Assembly (NCBI RefSeq): GCF_000379765.1
Contig: NZ_KB903443.1
Coordinates: 558,882 to 622,881 of the forward strand
Source of the DNA: Flexithrix dorotheae DSM 6795
GTDB taxonomy: Bacteria; Bacteroidota; Bacteroidia; Cytophagales; Flammeovirgaceae
Direction of reading: 5' to 3'
DNA length: 64,000 bases
Shown here: positions 1-7,014 of the stretch, piece after piece
Layout of the letters: each line of letters starts with the position of its first letter
How positions within the stretch are numbered: the stretch's first letter is position 1
Program-made: the position numbers and the translations under genes
The notes under the pieces: model-generated
The model's database searches: none
What the model was told of the DNA's origin: nothing
Seen by the model: the letters and a program-made list of their open reading frames with translations, nothing else

Positions 1-235
1 CCAAAGAAATCAGGAACGTATGTATTATGGTTTTTACAGAGAAAAAAAGCTAATAATAGGTAGTGGGGCTATAGAATCAGCACACAAAGAAGTCATTCAA
101 AAAAGAATGAAATTATCAGGGCAAAGATGGTCAAAAAAAGGGGCACAGGCCATCTTGCAATTAAGAACAACTAAGAAAAGTGCAAAATGGTGGAGTGTGT
201 TGGACACAATAGAACCACAGAAAATGGTAGCCTAA
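1..235 (+). mobile_element. 3' end of an ISKra4-like transposase gene (partial)
   Basis: The reading frame is open from the left edge and ends at TAA 233-235. The in-frame ATG at position 20 is internal, because the codons before it also read as transposase-like protein. The segment IGSGAIESAHKEV, followed by a basic stretch and GQRW, matches the conserved C-terminal block of ISKra4-type transposases (compare GSGAVESACK...RW). The 5' part and the left end of the element lie outside the window. The right end of the insertion sequence must lie just after the stop, since minus-strand coding of another gene resumes at about 240-260. Family assignment rests on this short block only. Confidence 0.7.
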
Positions 236-406
236 ATGGGAAGTTTGACGTGCACCGCTTTTGATCTGGATTTTTTGCTGTACATGATGCCATTTTCCTT
301 CAGGATCGTGAAAAGCAATGCTTCTTTCTACAATTTGTTTGCCCGTGGGAGCTGTATGGCAAGCAGCAAAAATGAGTAGGAGGAAAAAGTTAAATTTATT
401 TGTCAT
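236..406 (-). pseudogene. Lipoprotein gene fragment (DUF6503-like) truncated by an IS element
   Basis: A minus-strand ATG at 404-406 opens a typical Bacteroidota lipoprotein: a short basic start, a hydrophobic stretch, and a lipobox ending in AAC at residue 16. It continues with IVERSIAFHDPEGKW, which resembles the start of DUF6503-type exported proteins (for example IV.KAI.YHDP.G.W). After about 50 codons the frame runs into the end of the transposase element and the likeness is lost. The visible part is therefore an N-terminal remnant whose body lies on the far side of the insertion, outside the window. The exact junction is not determined. DUF6503 membership is recalled from motif appearance, not searched. 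Confidence 0.6.
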
Positions 407-496
407 TGTTTAAGCACTCGTGCTATTATTTCTGAGAAATAATAATCTCTCTTTTGACTCAAAGGTAAACAATTTCCCCACTTATGAAGATATTCT

Positions 497-546
497 AAAA
501 ATGAAGTGCCGGATTTTCAAAAATTGAAATCCGGCACTTCATTTTT
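497..546 (-). terminator. Strong hairpin terminator downstream of the persulfide dioxygenase gene
   Basis: A perfect 20-bp inverted repeat pairs 497-516 with 527-546, with a 10-nt loop. It is flanked by A-runs on the left and T-runs on the right, so it can end transcription on either strand. It lies 20 bp beyond the stop codon at 567 of the minus-strand gene. Confidence 0.9.
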
Positions 547-566
547 GTTTATTGCTTAAGGTTAAA

Positions 567-1976
567 TTATAGCGTTGAAGGACAAACGTAATTGGACTTT
601 GGAATATCGGTTCGTTTGATGGCCCCAAAACCTCCGGCCACATCAACTACATTGTGAATTCCTCTGGCTTTTAAAATCGAATTGGCTATCATAGACCGGT
701 ATCCCCCGGCACAGTGCACATAATTTTTGCCATCTTTTTTAAATGTGGCGAGGTAATCATTGAGGAAATCTAAAGGTGTATTTTCCGCATCAAGAATATG
801 TTCAGAAAGGAATTCGCTTTCTTTACGGACATCATAAATATTCAATTTTTCCTTTTTACTCAGATTGGCCAGTTCTTCTGCTGAAATCAATTCCACACTA
901 TCGGTTTCTTTTCCGGATTTTTCCCAGGATGCGAATCCCCCTTCCAGGTAACCAATCACATTATCAAACCCAACCCTGGCCAGTCGTATCATGACTTCTT
1001 CCAGTCTTTCTTCAGCTGCTACCAGCAGGATAGGCTGCTTTACATCCTGAATTAAGGCACCAACCCATGGTGCAAACCCGCCATCAATACCAATAAAAAT
1101 GGAATTTGGGATATGGCCTTTAGCAAATTCCGACTGGTGTCTTACATCCAATACCACCGCTCCGGTTTCATTGGCGGCTGCTTCAAAGGCTTCCGGAGAC
1201 ATGGCAATCTGTCCTTTTTCCAAAACTTTATCTATTGCTTCATAACCCTGTTTGTTCAACATCACATTGAGAGGGAAATAAGCAGGTGGGGGTAAAAGCC
1301 CTGTGGTTACTTCTTTAATGAACTCTTCTTTTGACATATCTGCCCTTAAGGCATAATTGGTTCTTTTTTGTTCTCCAATTGTCCCTACAGTTTCCTTACT
1401 CATATTTTTCCCGCAAGCCGAACCTGCACCATGACCAGGATAAACAATGGTTTCATCTGGAAGTGTCATGATTTTATTTCTCAGGCTTTCAAACAAAATT
1501 CCGGCAAGTTCTTCCTGAGTCATGTCAGCTGCTTTTTGAGCTAAATCCGGCCGACCCACATCTCCTAGAAACAAAGTGTCTCCACTAAAAATAGCATGTT
1601 CTTTCCCCTCTTCGTCAAGTAATAAAAAGGTGGTACTTTCCATGGTGTGTCCAGGAGTATGTAAAACCCTTATAGTCACGTCACCCAATTTAAATTCCTG
1701 ATTATCAGTGGCAATAATGGCCTCAAAATCAGGATTGGCATTTGGCCCGTAAACAATTGGGGCTTCAGTTTTTTCAGCCAGAGTTACATGACCACTTACA
1801 AAATCGGCATGGAAATGCGTTTCGAAAATATATTTAATTTTTGCGTTGTTTCTTTCAGCTTTTTTCAGGTATCCATCTACTTCTCTTAAGGGATCTATCA
1901 CAGCAGCTTCACCTTTACTCTCAATATAATAGGCTCCCTGAGCCAGACAACCTGTATAAATTTGTTCAATTTTCAT
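567..1976 (-). CDS. CstB-like persulfide dioxygenase: MBL domain plus pseudo-rhodanese plus rhodanese
   Basis: The protein is 469 residues from the preferred ATG at 1974-1976. An upstream in-frame ATG at 2000 would only add eight poorly conserved residues. Domain 1 (about 1-240) is a metallo-beta-lactamase fold of the ETHE1 type with THFHAD at 53-58, and later TPGHT, SGDTLF and YPGHG metal and loop motifs. Domain 2 (about 260-355) has the rhodanese fold signature DVRHQSEF, but its active-site loop reads VAAEERLEE and has no cysteine. Domain 3 (about 370-465) has a normal active loop, HCAGGYRS. This order is the one known for staphylococcal CstB, which oxidises persulfides and transfers sulfane sulfur to give thiosulfate. 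Cytoplasmic location and role in sulfide detoxification are inferred from that family. It lies downstream of a Crp-type promoter and ends at a strong terminator. Confidence 0.88.
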   Translation of the reverse strand: MKIEQIYTGCLAQGAYYIESKGEAAVIDPLREVDGYLKKAERNNAKIKYIFETHFHADFVSGHVTLAEKTEAPIVYGPNANPDFEAIIATDNQEFKLGDVTIRVLHTPGHTMESTTFLLLDEEGKEHAIFSGDTLFLGDVGRPDLAQKAADMTQEELAGILFESLRNKIMTLPDETIVYPGHGAGSACGKNMSKETVGTIGEQKRTNYALRADMSKEEFIKEVTTGLLPPPAYFPLNVMLNKQGYEAIDKVLEKGQIAMSPEAFEAAANETGAVVLDVRHQSEFAKGHIPNSIFIGIDGGFAPWVGALIQDVKQPILLVAAEERLEEVMIRLARVGFDNVIGYLEGGFASWEKSGKETDSVELISAEELANLSKKEKLNIYDVRKESEFLSEHILDAENTPLDFLNDYLATFKKDGKNYVHCAGGYRSMIANSILKARGIHNVVDVAGGFGAIKRTDIPKSNYVCPSTL

Positions 1977-2022
1977 GTTTGTGTTATTTATTATGCTCAA
2001 GTTGTTTTAATTAATTATAGTC

Positions 2023-2030
2023 CAAAAGTA
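2023..2030 (-). promoter_or_regulatory. Promoter -7 box TACTTTTG for the persulfide dioxygenase gene
   Basis: TACTTTTG on the minus strand fits the Bacteroidota consensus TAnnTTTG. It lies about 47 bp upstream of the chosen start codon. The same octamer occurs before the universal stress protein gene at exactly the same distance from a Crp-like box. Confidence 0.6.
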
Positions 2031-2058
2031 CGGGAATCAATTATTTTATTCAGCTACA

Positions 2059-2074
2059 TTTGTTACATAACAAA
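2059..2074. promoter_or_regulatory. Crp/Fnr-type operator
   Basis: TTTGTTACATAACAAA is a 7+2+7 perfect inverted repeat. It lies 28 bp upstream of the -7 box at 2023-2030. Its left flank and half-site (2051-2067) match 16 of 17 positions at 5941-5957 upstream of the stress protein gene. The Crp/Fnr protein encoded at 6105-6734 is the obvious candidate ligand (inference). Confidence 0.65.
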
Positions 2075-2149
2075 AATTGTTTTTAAATAATCTTCTCAAT
2101 TGTTGTTTGGTTGTCACCAAAGATGGTTATTTCCTAATTGTATAAAACT

Positions 2150-3886
2150 TTATTGCACCAGTTTTACATTCGATTGAGTGGCAATGGAAAGCAGGCGTTC
2201 ATGTTCCGGTTCCGTTTGAAGATTATCAAACCAGGTTAATGCTTCTTTTACCGTGTTGAACATGTGTTGGCATGAAATTAAATCCTTAATTCCTCCTTTT
2301 TGGAAAATATCCCTGACAGGTCCAATTGCAGCAGCGACATAAACCTGTATACCTTTTTGCTGGATTTCATCAATTAACCTTAAAAGCATATGGTTTGCAG
2401 AAGAATCAATGAAATTAATTGCTTCAGCACTGATAATTAACAGTTTAAGATCTCCCTCTTTTTTCTGAATTTCTTCTTCTAATGCTTCCCTGAAATAGGA
2501 GGCGTTGGCAAAATAAAGCTGGGCATCAAACCGGACAATTAATACATCTTCCCTTTGGGTAGCCTCAGGAAACCTTTTGATGTTTTTAAATAAGCTTGTT
2601 TGTGGAATATTACCCAATACTGCCAGATGGGGTTTGGTGGTTCGGTAGACCAACATAAGCAAAGAAGCTAATACCCCCAGAATTATTCCTTCTTTTATGC
2701 CTACCATTAATGTAATGATAAATGTGAAGAGCAATAAAGCGAATTCTTCTTTTCTGTTTTTCCATAATCTCAATGGATATTTAAAATCAATAAGTCCAAA
2801 AACTGCTACCATAATGATAGAAGCTAACACCGCTTGGGGAAGGTTATAAAATAATGGTGTTAAAAATAGCAGAGTAAGGCCTACTATAGCCGCACTGATC
2901 AATGCTGAAACGCCTGTTTTTGCTCCTGCCTGATCATTCACTGCAGTTCTGGAAAATCCTCCTGTAGTTGGGTAAGCCTGGAAAAATGACCCAATAATGT
3001 TAGCCATCCCAAGCCCGATCAATTCCTGATTGGCATCTATTTTATAGTCAGCATGTTTTTGTTCCACAGCTTTTGCTACTGAAATCGCTTCCATAAAAGC
3101 GATTAGAGAAAGCGTAAGTGCAATTGGAATTAAATCGTTTAACTGATCCAGTGGAAAAATTGGAACACTGAAAGCAGGAAAACCGGTGGGAATATCTCCT
3201 ACTATTTTCACTCCTGTACCAGTCAGATCGAAAAGGATAACAGCCGAAATACCTGCAATTACCACCATTAAAGCCGCAGGTATTTTAGGAATAAATTTTT
3301 TAATGATTCGAATCATGACGATTCCTCCCACACCAATAATTAAAGTAATCCAATGAATGCTTTCAACTTTTTGAATGGCATCTAAAAGTAAAAGGTGTAC
3401 CTGGTTGCTTCTAATAATATCCACACCAATCAGGTGTTTCAACTGGTTAAATCCAATGATAATTGCAGCTGCGGAAGTAAATCCACTGATCACGGGTTTG
3501 GACAGAAAATTCACCAAGAAACCAAGTCGGAAAAGGCCCATGGCCAGTTGTATTATTCCCATTAGAAAAGCAAGGGTAATAGCCATTAGGATATAATATT
3601 CGGTGCCAGCCTGGGAAATTACACTCAATCCCATGGCCACCAAAAGTGAATCCATGGCCACTGGCCCAACAGCCAGTTGCCTGGAAGTTCCAAAAATGGC
3701 ATAAATAACCTGGGGGACTAAAGCTGCATATAAACCGTAAACCGGAGGTAAACCAGCAATCATAGCATAGGCCATTCCCTGGGGAATCAACATGATGCCT
3801 ACCGTTAGTCCGGCAGGGATATCCCCGGAAAGCTGATCTTTGCGATAACCCTTTATCCATTGCAGGATAGGAAGATATTTTTTCAT
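2150..3886 (-). CDS. SulP family anion permease with STAS domain
   Basis: The protein is 578 residues, a usual length for SulP/SLC26. About ten to twelve hydrophobic segments fill residues 1-430, beginning with the family's typical DIPAGLTVGIMLIPQGMAYA. A conserved transport-domain segment reads GGFSRTAVN. The C-terminal STAS domain (about 445-560) starts at DVLIVRFDAQLYFANASYF. Transporters of this family carry sulfate, bicarbonate or other anions across the inner membrane. Here the neighbours point to sulfate or sulfite, the oxidised products of the adjacent persulfide enzyme (inference). The gene follows the YeeE/YedE pair with a 62-bp gap and is probably cotranscribed with it. Confidence 0.9.
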   Translation of the reverse strand: MKKYLPILQWIKGYRKDQLSGDIPAGLTVGIMLIPQGMAYAMIAGLPPVYGLYAALVPQVIYAIFGTSRQLAVGPVAMDSLLVAMGLSVISQAGTEYYILMAITLAFLMGIIQLAMGLFRLGFLVNFLSKPVISGFTSAAAIIIGFNQLKHLIGVDIIRSNQVHLLLLDAIQKVESIHWITLIIGVGGIVMIRIIKKFIPKIPAALMVVIAGISAVILFDLTGTGVKIVGDIPTGFPAFSVPIFPLDQLNDLIPIALTLSLIAFMEAISVAKAVEQKHADYKIDANQELIGLGMANIIGSFFQAYPTTGGFSRTAVNDQAGAKTGVSALISAAIVGLTLLFLTPLFYNLPQAVLASIIMVAVFGLIDFKYPLRLWKNRKEEFALLLFTFIITLMVGIKEGIILGVLASLLMLVYRTTKPHLAVLGNIPQTSLFKNIKRFPEATQREDVLIVRFDAQLYFANASYFREALEEEIQKKEGDLKLLIISAEAINFIDSSANHMLLRLIDEIQQKGIQVYVAAAIGPVRDIFQKGGIKDLISCQHMFNTVKEALTWFDNLQTEPEHERLLSIATQSNVKLVQ

Positions 3887-3948
3887 GTGTTGAGTGTTTT
3901 GGTTAAATAAAATAACATGGATTAAAATTTCCTGCCATTAATATTGGG

Positions 3949-4362
3949 TTAATGGGGTAATTTCCTTCGGAATAACCCATAGGTGAAAGTGCCCAAAAGT
4001 GCTGCGATAAGTACAATCAGGATGGAAAAAGTACCACTCCCAATCAGTACATACATTGGCCCGGGACAAGCTCCGGCCAGTGCCCAGCCAAGACCGAAAA
4101 TAATCCCTCCAATCAAATACCTGGGTATACTTTTATTTTTTGGAGCAAAAATGATAGGTGTGCCTTTTCTACTTTTCATTTGTTTCCGTTTGATCAATTG
4201 AACTATAATTACTCCGAAAAGCAAGGCTGTACCTATAATCCCGTACATGTGAAAGGACTCAAAGCGGAACATTTCAAAAATTCTGTACCAGGAAACCGCC
4301 TGGGATTTAAACATTACAATGCCGAAGAGCATACCTATCATTAAAAATCTTATGTATTTCAT
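3949..4362 (-). CDS. YeeE/YedE half-transporter, DUF6691 type
   Basis: A 137-residue membrane protein with about four hydrophobic helices. It carries a conserved Cys motif AGACPGP near residues 95-101, equivalent to the second-half cysteine motif of the larger YeeE/TsuA thiosulfate transporters. In this family two short proteins encoded side by side replace the single long protein. The partner is the 188-residue protein encoded just upstream at 4418-4984. Predicted role is inner-membrane passage of thiosulfate or another sulfur species. The substrate is inferred from homology and from the persulfide dioxygenase in the same cluster. Confidence 0.85.
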   Translation of the reverse strand: MKYIRFLMIGMLFGIVMFKSQAVSWYRIFEMFRFESFHMYGIIGTALLFGVIIVQLIKRKQMKSRKGTPIIFAPKNKSIPRYLIGGIIFGLGWALAGACPGPMYVLIGSGTFSILIVLIAALLGTFTYGLFRRKLPH

Positions 4363-4417
4363 TTAATTTGAATTTTATCGAGTTTACCAATTTCATTAAG
4401 TTTGTTAAATCCTCCTT

Positions 4418-4984
4418 CTAAAAAATAATTGGAAGCAGAAAATGGGTCATGATTAACCCTCCAATAAAAAATCCGATCACAGCAATGAGTGAAGGCATTT
4501 GTAAATTACTCAGCCCACTAATGGCATGGCCTGAAGTACATCCTCCGGCATAACGGGCCCCAAATCCAATCAGGAAACCTCCTATTGCCAGGATAGATAG
4601 TCCTTTCAGGGAAAAAAGATTTTCAATACCAAAAATTTCTGAAGGCACAAAATGCTGTCCCGGATCAGAAAAACCCATATTGTTCAGGGCTTTAATTGTT
4701 TCGGAATTTAAATCAACGGTTTGGTTAGGTGTGAGAAAATTTGAGGCGATGAACCCCCCAATGATTGCACCTGCCACTACAATCAGATTCCATCGTTGTG
4801 ACTTCCAGTCAAAATTGAAAAATTCGGCAAATTTACCAGCTCCTCCGATGGAGCACATGGTGCGCAAATTAGAAGACATCCCAAAATTCTTCCCTTCAAA
4901 AAGTAATAAAAACATGATAAAGGCAATCATAATCCCAGACACATACCATGGCCAGGGTTGTGAAATCAATTCAATTATGTTCAT
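4418..4984 (-). CDS. YeeE/YedE thiosulfate-type half-transporter
   Basis: A 188-residue membrane protein with about five hydrophobic segments. The motif GARYAGGCTSGHAISGL contains the conserved cysteine and the GH pair of the YeeE/YedE family. TsuA-type proteins pass thiosulfate by relay between conserved cysteines. This protein and the DUF6691 partner downstream (55-bp gap) together supply those cysteine motifs. It starts 58 bp after the stress-protein gene, and all four genes run in the same direction, so a single operon from the promoter near 5913 is likely. Confidence 0.87.
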   Translation of the reverse strand: MNIIELISQPWPWYVSGIMIAFIMFLLLFEGKNFGMSSNLRTMCSIGGAGKFAEFFNFDWKSQRWNLIVVAGAIIGGFIASNFLTPNQTVDLNSETIKALNNMGFSDPGQHFVPSEIFGIENLFSLKGLSILAIGGFLIGFGARYAGGCTSGHAISGLSNLQMPSLIAVIGFFIGGLIMTHFLLPIIF

Positions 4985-5042
4985 TTGTTTAAAAATTTCT
5001 ACTAGTTGCTGCAGGTTTTATAACCTGTTGATTTAATGGATT

Positions 5043-5876
5043 TTAATAAATGAGTAGTGGAGCCAAAACGTGGTCAGCTATACTGGCCTTAATGTTTTTG
5101 GACATCATCCAACTGATGGTTTTCCGGTGTAATTCCGGTATGGCAATGAGTTGTAAATTTTCCTTCTGTATATTTTCGGCAATTACACTTTCTTCATTTT
5201 TGCCATCCAACGGTAAATTATGGATGTGAAAATCACTCAGTTCATTTTCCATCGCAAAATTTTTCATGACTTCATCATGCCCGTTTAAGCTTCCACCTTT
5301 TCCTCCCGACATTCTAAATAAATGTACTTCAGCATGAAAAGCTTTTGCAATCTGGATTAGTGCAGAAAGTTTTCTGGGTTTCTTAAAGTTAAAATCATCG
5401 AAAATACCGATTTTATTTAATTCGGAATGAGATGATTGCTCAAACTTTACACTAAGAACTGGTAAATCGGATAACTCCATGATTCGGGTCACGGTGCTTT
5501 CATGAGTCAAATCCTCTATCAGGGTAGTTTGATGCCCACCCATGAGGATTAAATCATAACCCTTTTTAACTATTTTATACCTGACAATTTTTTCAAGATT
5601 ACCAATTTCTACCATTGGTGCTTGGATAAAAGGAAATTTTGCTTTGAACTCATTGGCAATGGCCAATTCAGATAACTTTTGATCTGTTAATGCAGACAGA
5701 TCATAATCTACACAAGGATCTATAATGCTTCCATCTGGCTTTAAAGGGACCTGAGGATAAGCATTAACCACACGAAGTATGTCCACTTCAAGGGGTAAGA
5801 CATTGTTAATTTTTTGTGTAAATTCAAACAGATGATGTTCTGCAGTTGAGAATTTTGTAAGTAACAGGATTTTCAT
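5043..5876 (-). CDS. Tandem universal stress protein (UspA family)
   Basis: The protein is 277 residues with two Usp folds (about 1-145 and 150-277). The N-terminal start KILLLTKFSTAEHHL and the segment GGHQTTLIEDLTHEST are typical of the nucleotide-binding loop region of UspA proteins. The second half, starting KIGIFDDFNFKKPRKL, is more degenerate. Usp proteins are cytoplasmic and often associated with redox or energy stress. Its position as first gene behind a Crp-type promoter, ahead of sulfur transporters, suggests a role in sulfur or redox stress (inference). Specific function unknown. Confidence 0.85.
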   Translation of the reverse strand: MKILLLTKFSTAEHHLFEFTQKINNVLPLEVDILRVVNAYPQVPLKPDGSIIDPCVDYDLSALTDQKLSELAIANEFKAKFPFIQAPMVEIGNLEKIVRYKIVKKGYDLILMGGHQTTLIEDLTHESTVTRIMELSDLPVLSVKFEQSSHSELNKIGIFDDFNFKKPRKLSALIQIAKAFHAEVHLFRMSGGKGGSLNGHDEVMKNFAMENELSDFHIHNLPLDGKNEESVIAENIQKENLQLIAIPELHRKTISWMMSKNIKASIADHVLAPLLIY

Positions 5877-5912
5877 AATATGACTAAAATCATTGTTTCA
5901 AGATTATAGCCA

Positions 5913-5920
5913 CAAAAGTA
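5913..5920 (-). promoter_or_regulatory. Promoter -7 box TACTTTTG for the stress protein/sulfur transporter operon
   Basis: TACTTTTG on the minus strand matches TAnnTTTG and is identical to the box at 2023-2030. It lies 36 bp upstream of the start codon at 5876. Confidence 0.6.
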
Positions 5921-5948
5921 AATTCCCTTTGGATTGTACACAGCAACA

Positions 5949-5964
5949 TTTGTTACACAAGGAA
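5949..5964. promoter_or_regulatory. Crp/Fnr-type operator, second copy
   Basis: TTTGTTACACAAGGAA shares the half-site TTTGTTACA with the perfect palindrome at 2059-2074, but its other arm is degenerate. The spacing to the -7 box is 28 bp, identical at both promoters. Such a site centred near -47 would suit an activator that contacts polymerase (inference). Confidence 0.55.
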
Positions 5965-6077
5965 AATCACTTGGTAAAGTTGAAAAAAACGTAAAATAAA
6001 TTTTTTAATAGTTTGGCCAGAATTAACTATCATATAATATTATTATCCGGAATGGAATTCCCGGAGTGGAACTCTGG

Positions 6078-6097
6078 TACTTTTTTTATAAAAAGTA
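6078..6097 (-). terminator. Weak AT-rich hairpin after the Crp/Fnr gene
   Basis: TACTTTTT (6078-6085) pairs with AAAAAGTA (6090-6097) across a 4-nt loop, immediately beyond the stop codon at 6105. The stem is AT-rich, so it is a weak candidate only. Confidence 0.35.
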
Positions 6098-6104
6098 AAG
6101 GGCT

Positions 6105-6734
6105 CTAGAATTCCAAAACTTCCAATTTGTTGCGGTACAATTTTACCTTTCCCTCATTTTCAAGCTGTTTCAATAACCTGGAAATCACCACTCTTGAAGT
6201 ATTTAACTCATAGGCAATCTCCTGATGTGAGATGGGTAATTCCTTGCTTTTTTTAATCAACACCTTATTTTTCAGGTACTTATATAGTCTTTCATTCATG
6301 TTTAAAAAAGCCAGAGTATCTATAGCATCCAGCATTTCGTAAAGCCTGGTGTTGTAACTTTCGAATACAAAGTCCCGCCATGTTTTATATTTCAGCCAAT
6401 CTTCCATTTTCTGGCTGGGAACAAAAATCAGCTCCGTATCCAATTCAGCAATGGCCCTGATCTGACTTCGGGTATTCCCCATACAACAAGTTAAAGTCAT
6501 GGCGCAGGTATCTCCTTTTTCCAAGAAGTACAATAGCAATTCATTACCATTCTCATCTTCCCGCAAAATTTTAACAGCTCCGGTAAGCAAAAGGGGGATG
6601 CTTTTGATCAAACTGCCAATTTCAATAAGCCGGGTACCTTTCGGAACTTGTTTATAAATTCCTACCTCGGCAATTTCCTGAATAAGTTTTTTTTCGAATA
6701 AATTCCCGTAAAAAGTCTGGAGCTTTTCTTCCAT
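6105..6734 (-). CDS. Crp/Fnr family transcriptional regulator
   Basis: The protein is 209 residues. A cyclic-nucleotide-binding-type beta barrel (about 15-125) is followed by a winged helix-turn-helix with ISHQEIAYELNTSRVVISRL at about 168-187. No N-terminal iron-sulfur cysteine cluster like that of Fnr is present. Instead there are three cysteines inside the barrel, C77, C83 and C84, in the segment DTCAMTLTCCMGN. The gene lies upstream of the sulfur cluster in the same orientation, and two palindromic sites in the cluster promoters fit a Crp-type dimer. It is probably the cluster's regulator, perhaps sensing reactive sulfur through thiols (inference). Confidence 0.88.
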   Translation of the reverse strand: MEEKLQTFYGNLFEKKLIQEIAEVGIYKQVPKGTRLIEIGSLIKSIPLLLTGAVKILREDENGNELLLYFLEKGDTCAMTLTCCMGNTRSQIRAIAELDTELIFVPSQKMEDWLKYKTWRDFVFESYNTRLYEMLDAIDTLAFLNMNERLYKYLKNKVLIKKSKELPISHQEIAYELNTSRVVISRLLKQLENEGKVKLYRNKLEVLEF

Positions 6735-7014
6735 TTTTTTATGTGCTTGATTAGGTAAAGTATAAAGTTATTTGATCCCTTCGAAAACAGCTTTTTTTTC
6801 CAAAACAAAATTTGAAATATTTTTCATTTTTTTCTTTTTCCTTGATTTTCATATACTTACAATTTTGTGTAAGGCTATGTCAGGACAATACATAAATAAT
6901 CATAACTTTCATTATGTTAAGTTTTGTAAACAACTGTTCCTATTTCAACAAGAGATTTCTCAATAAAAAATAAAAGACAAAGCGTTTCAGTCGAGTAGAC
7001 CAGCGTTTCTCGAA

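Noticed and set aside
3447-3860. A 137-codon open frame in another frame of the SulP gene
   Set aside because: It lies fully inside the permease gene on the same strand in a shifted frame, with an unlikely residue make-up, so it is a shadow.
4680-5036. A 118-codon plus-strand frame opposite the YeeE/YedE gene
   Set aside because: It is antisense to a firmly identified membrane protein gene and shows no family features.
6981-7009. Direct repeat AGCGTTTC before the Nramp-like stop codon region
   Set aside because: Eight bases only, downstream of a gene end, with no further structure.
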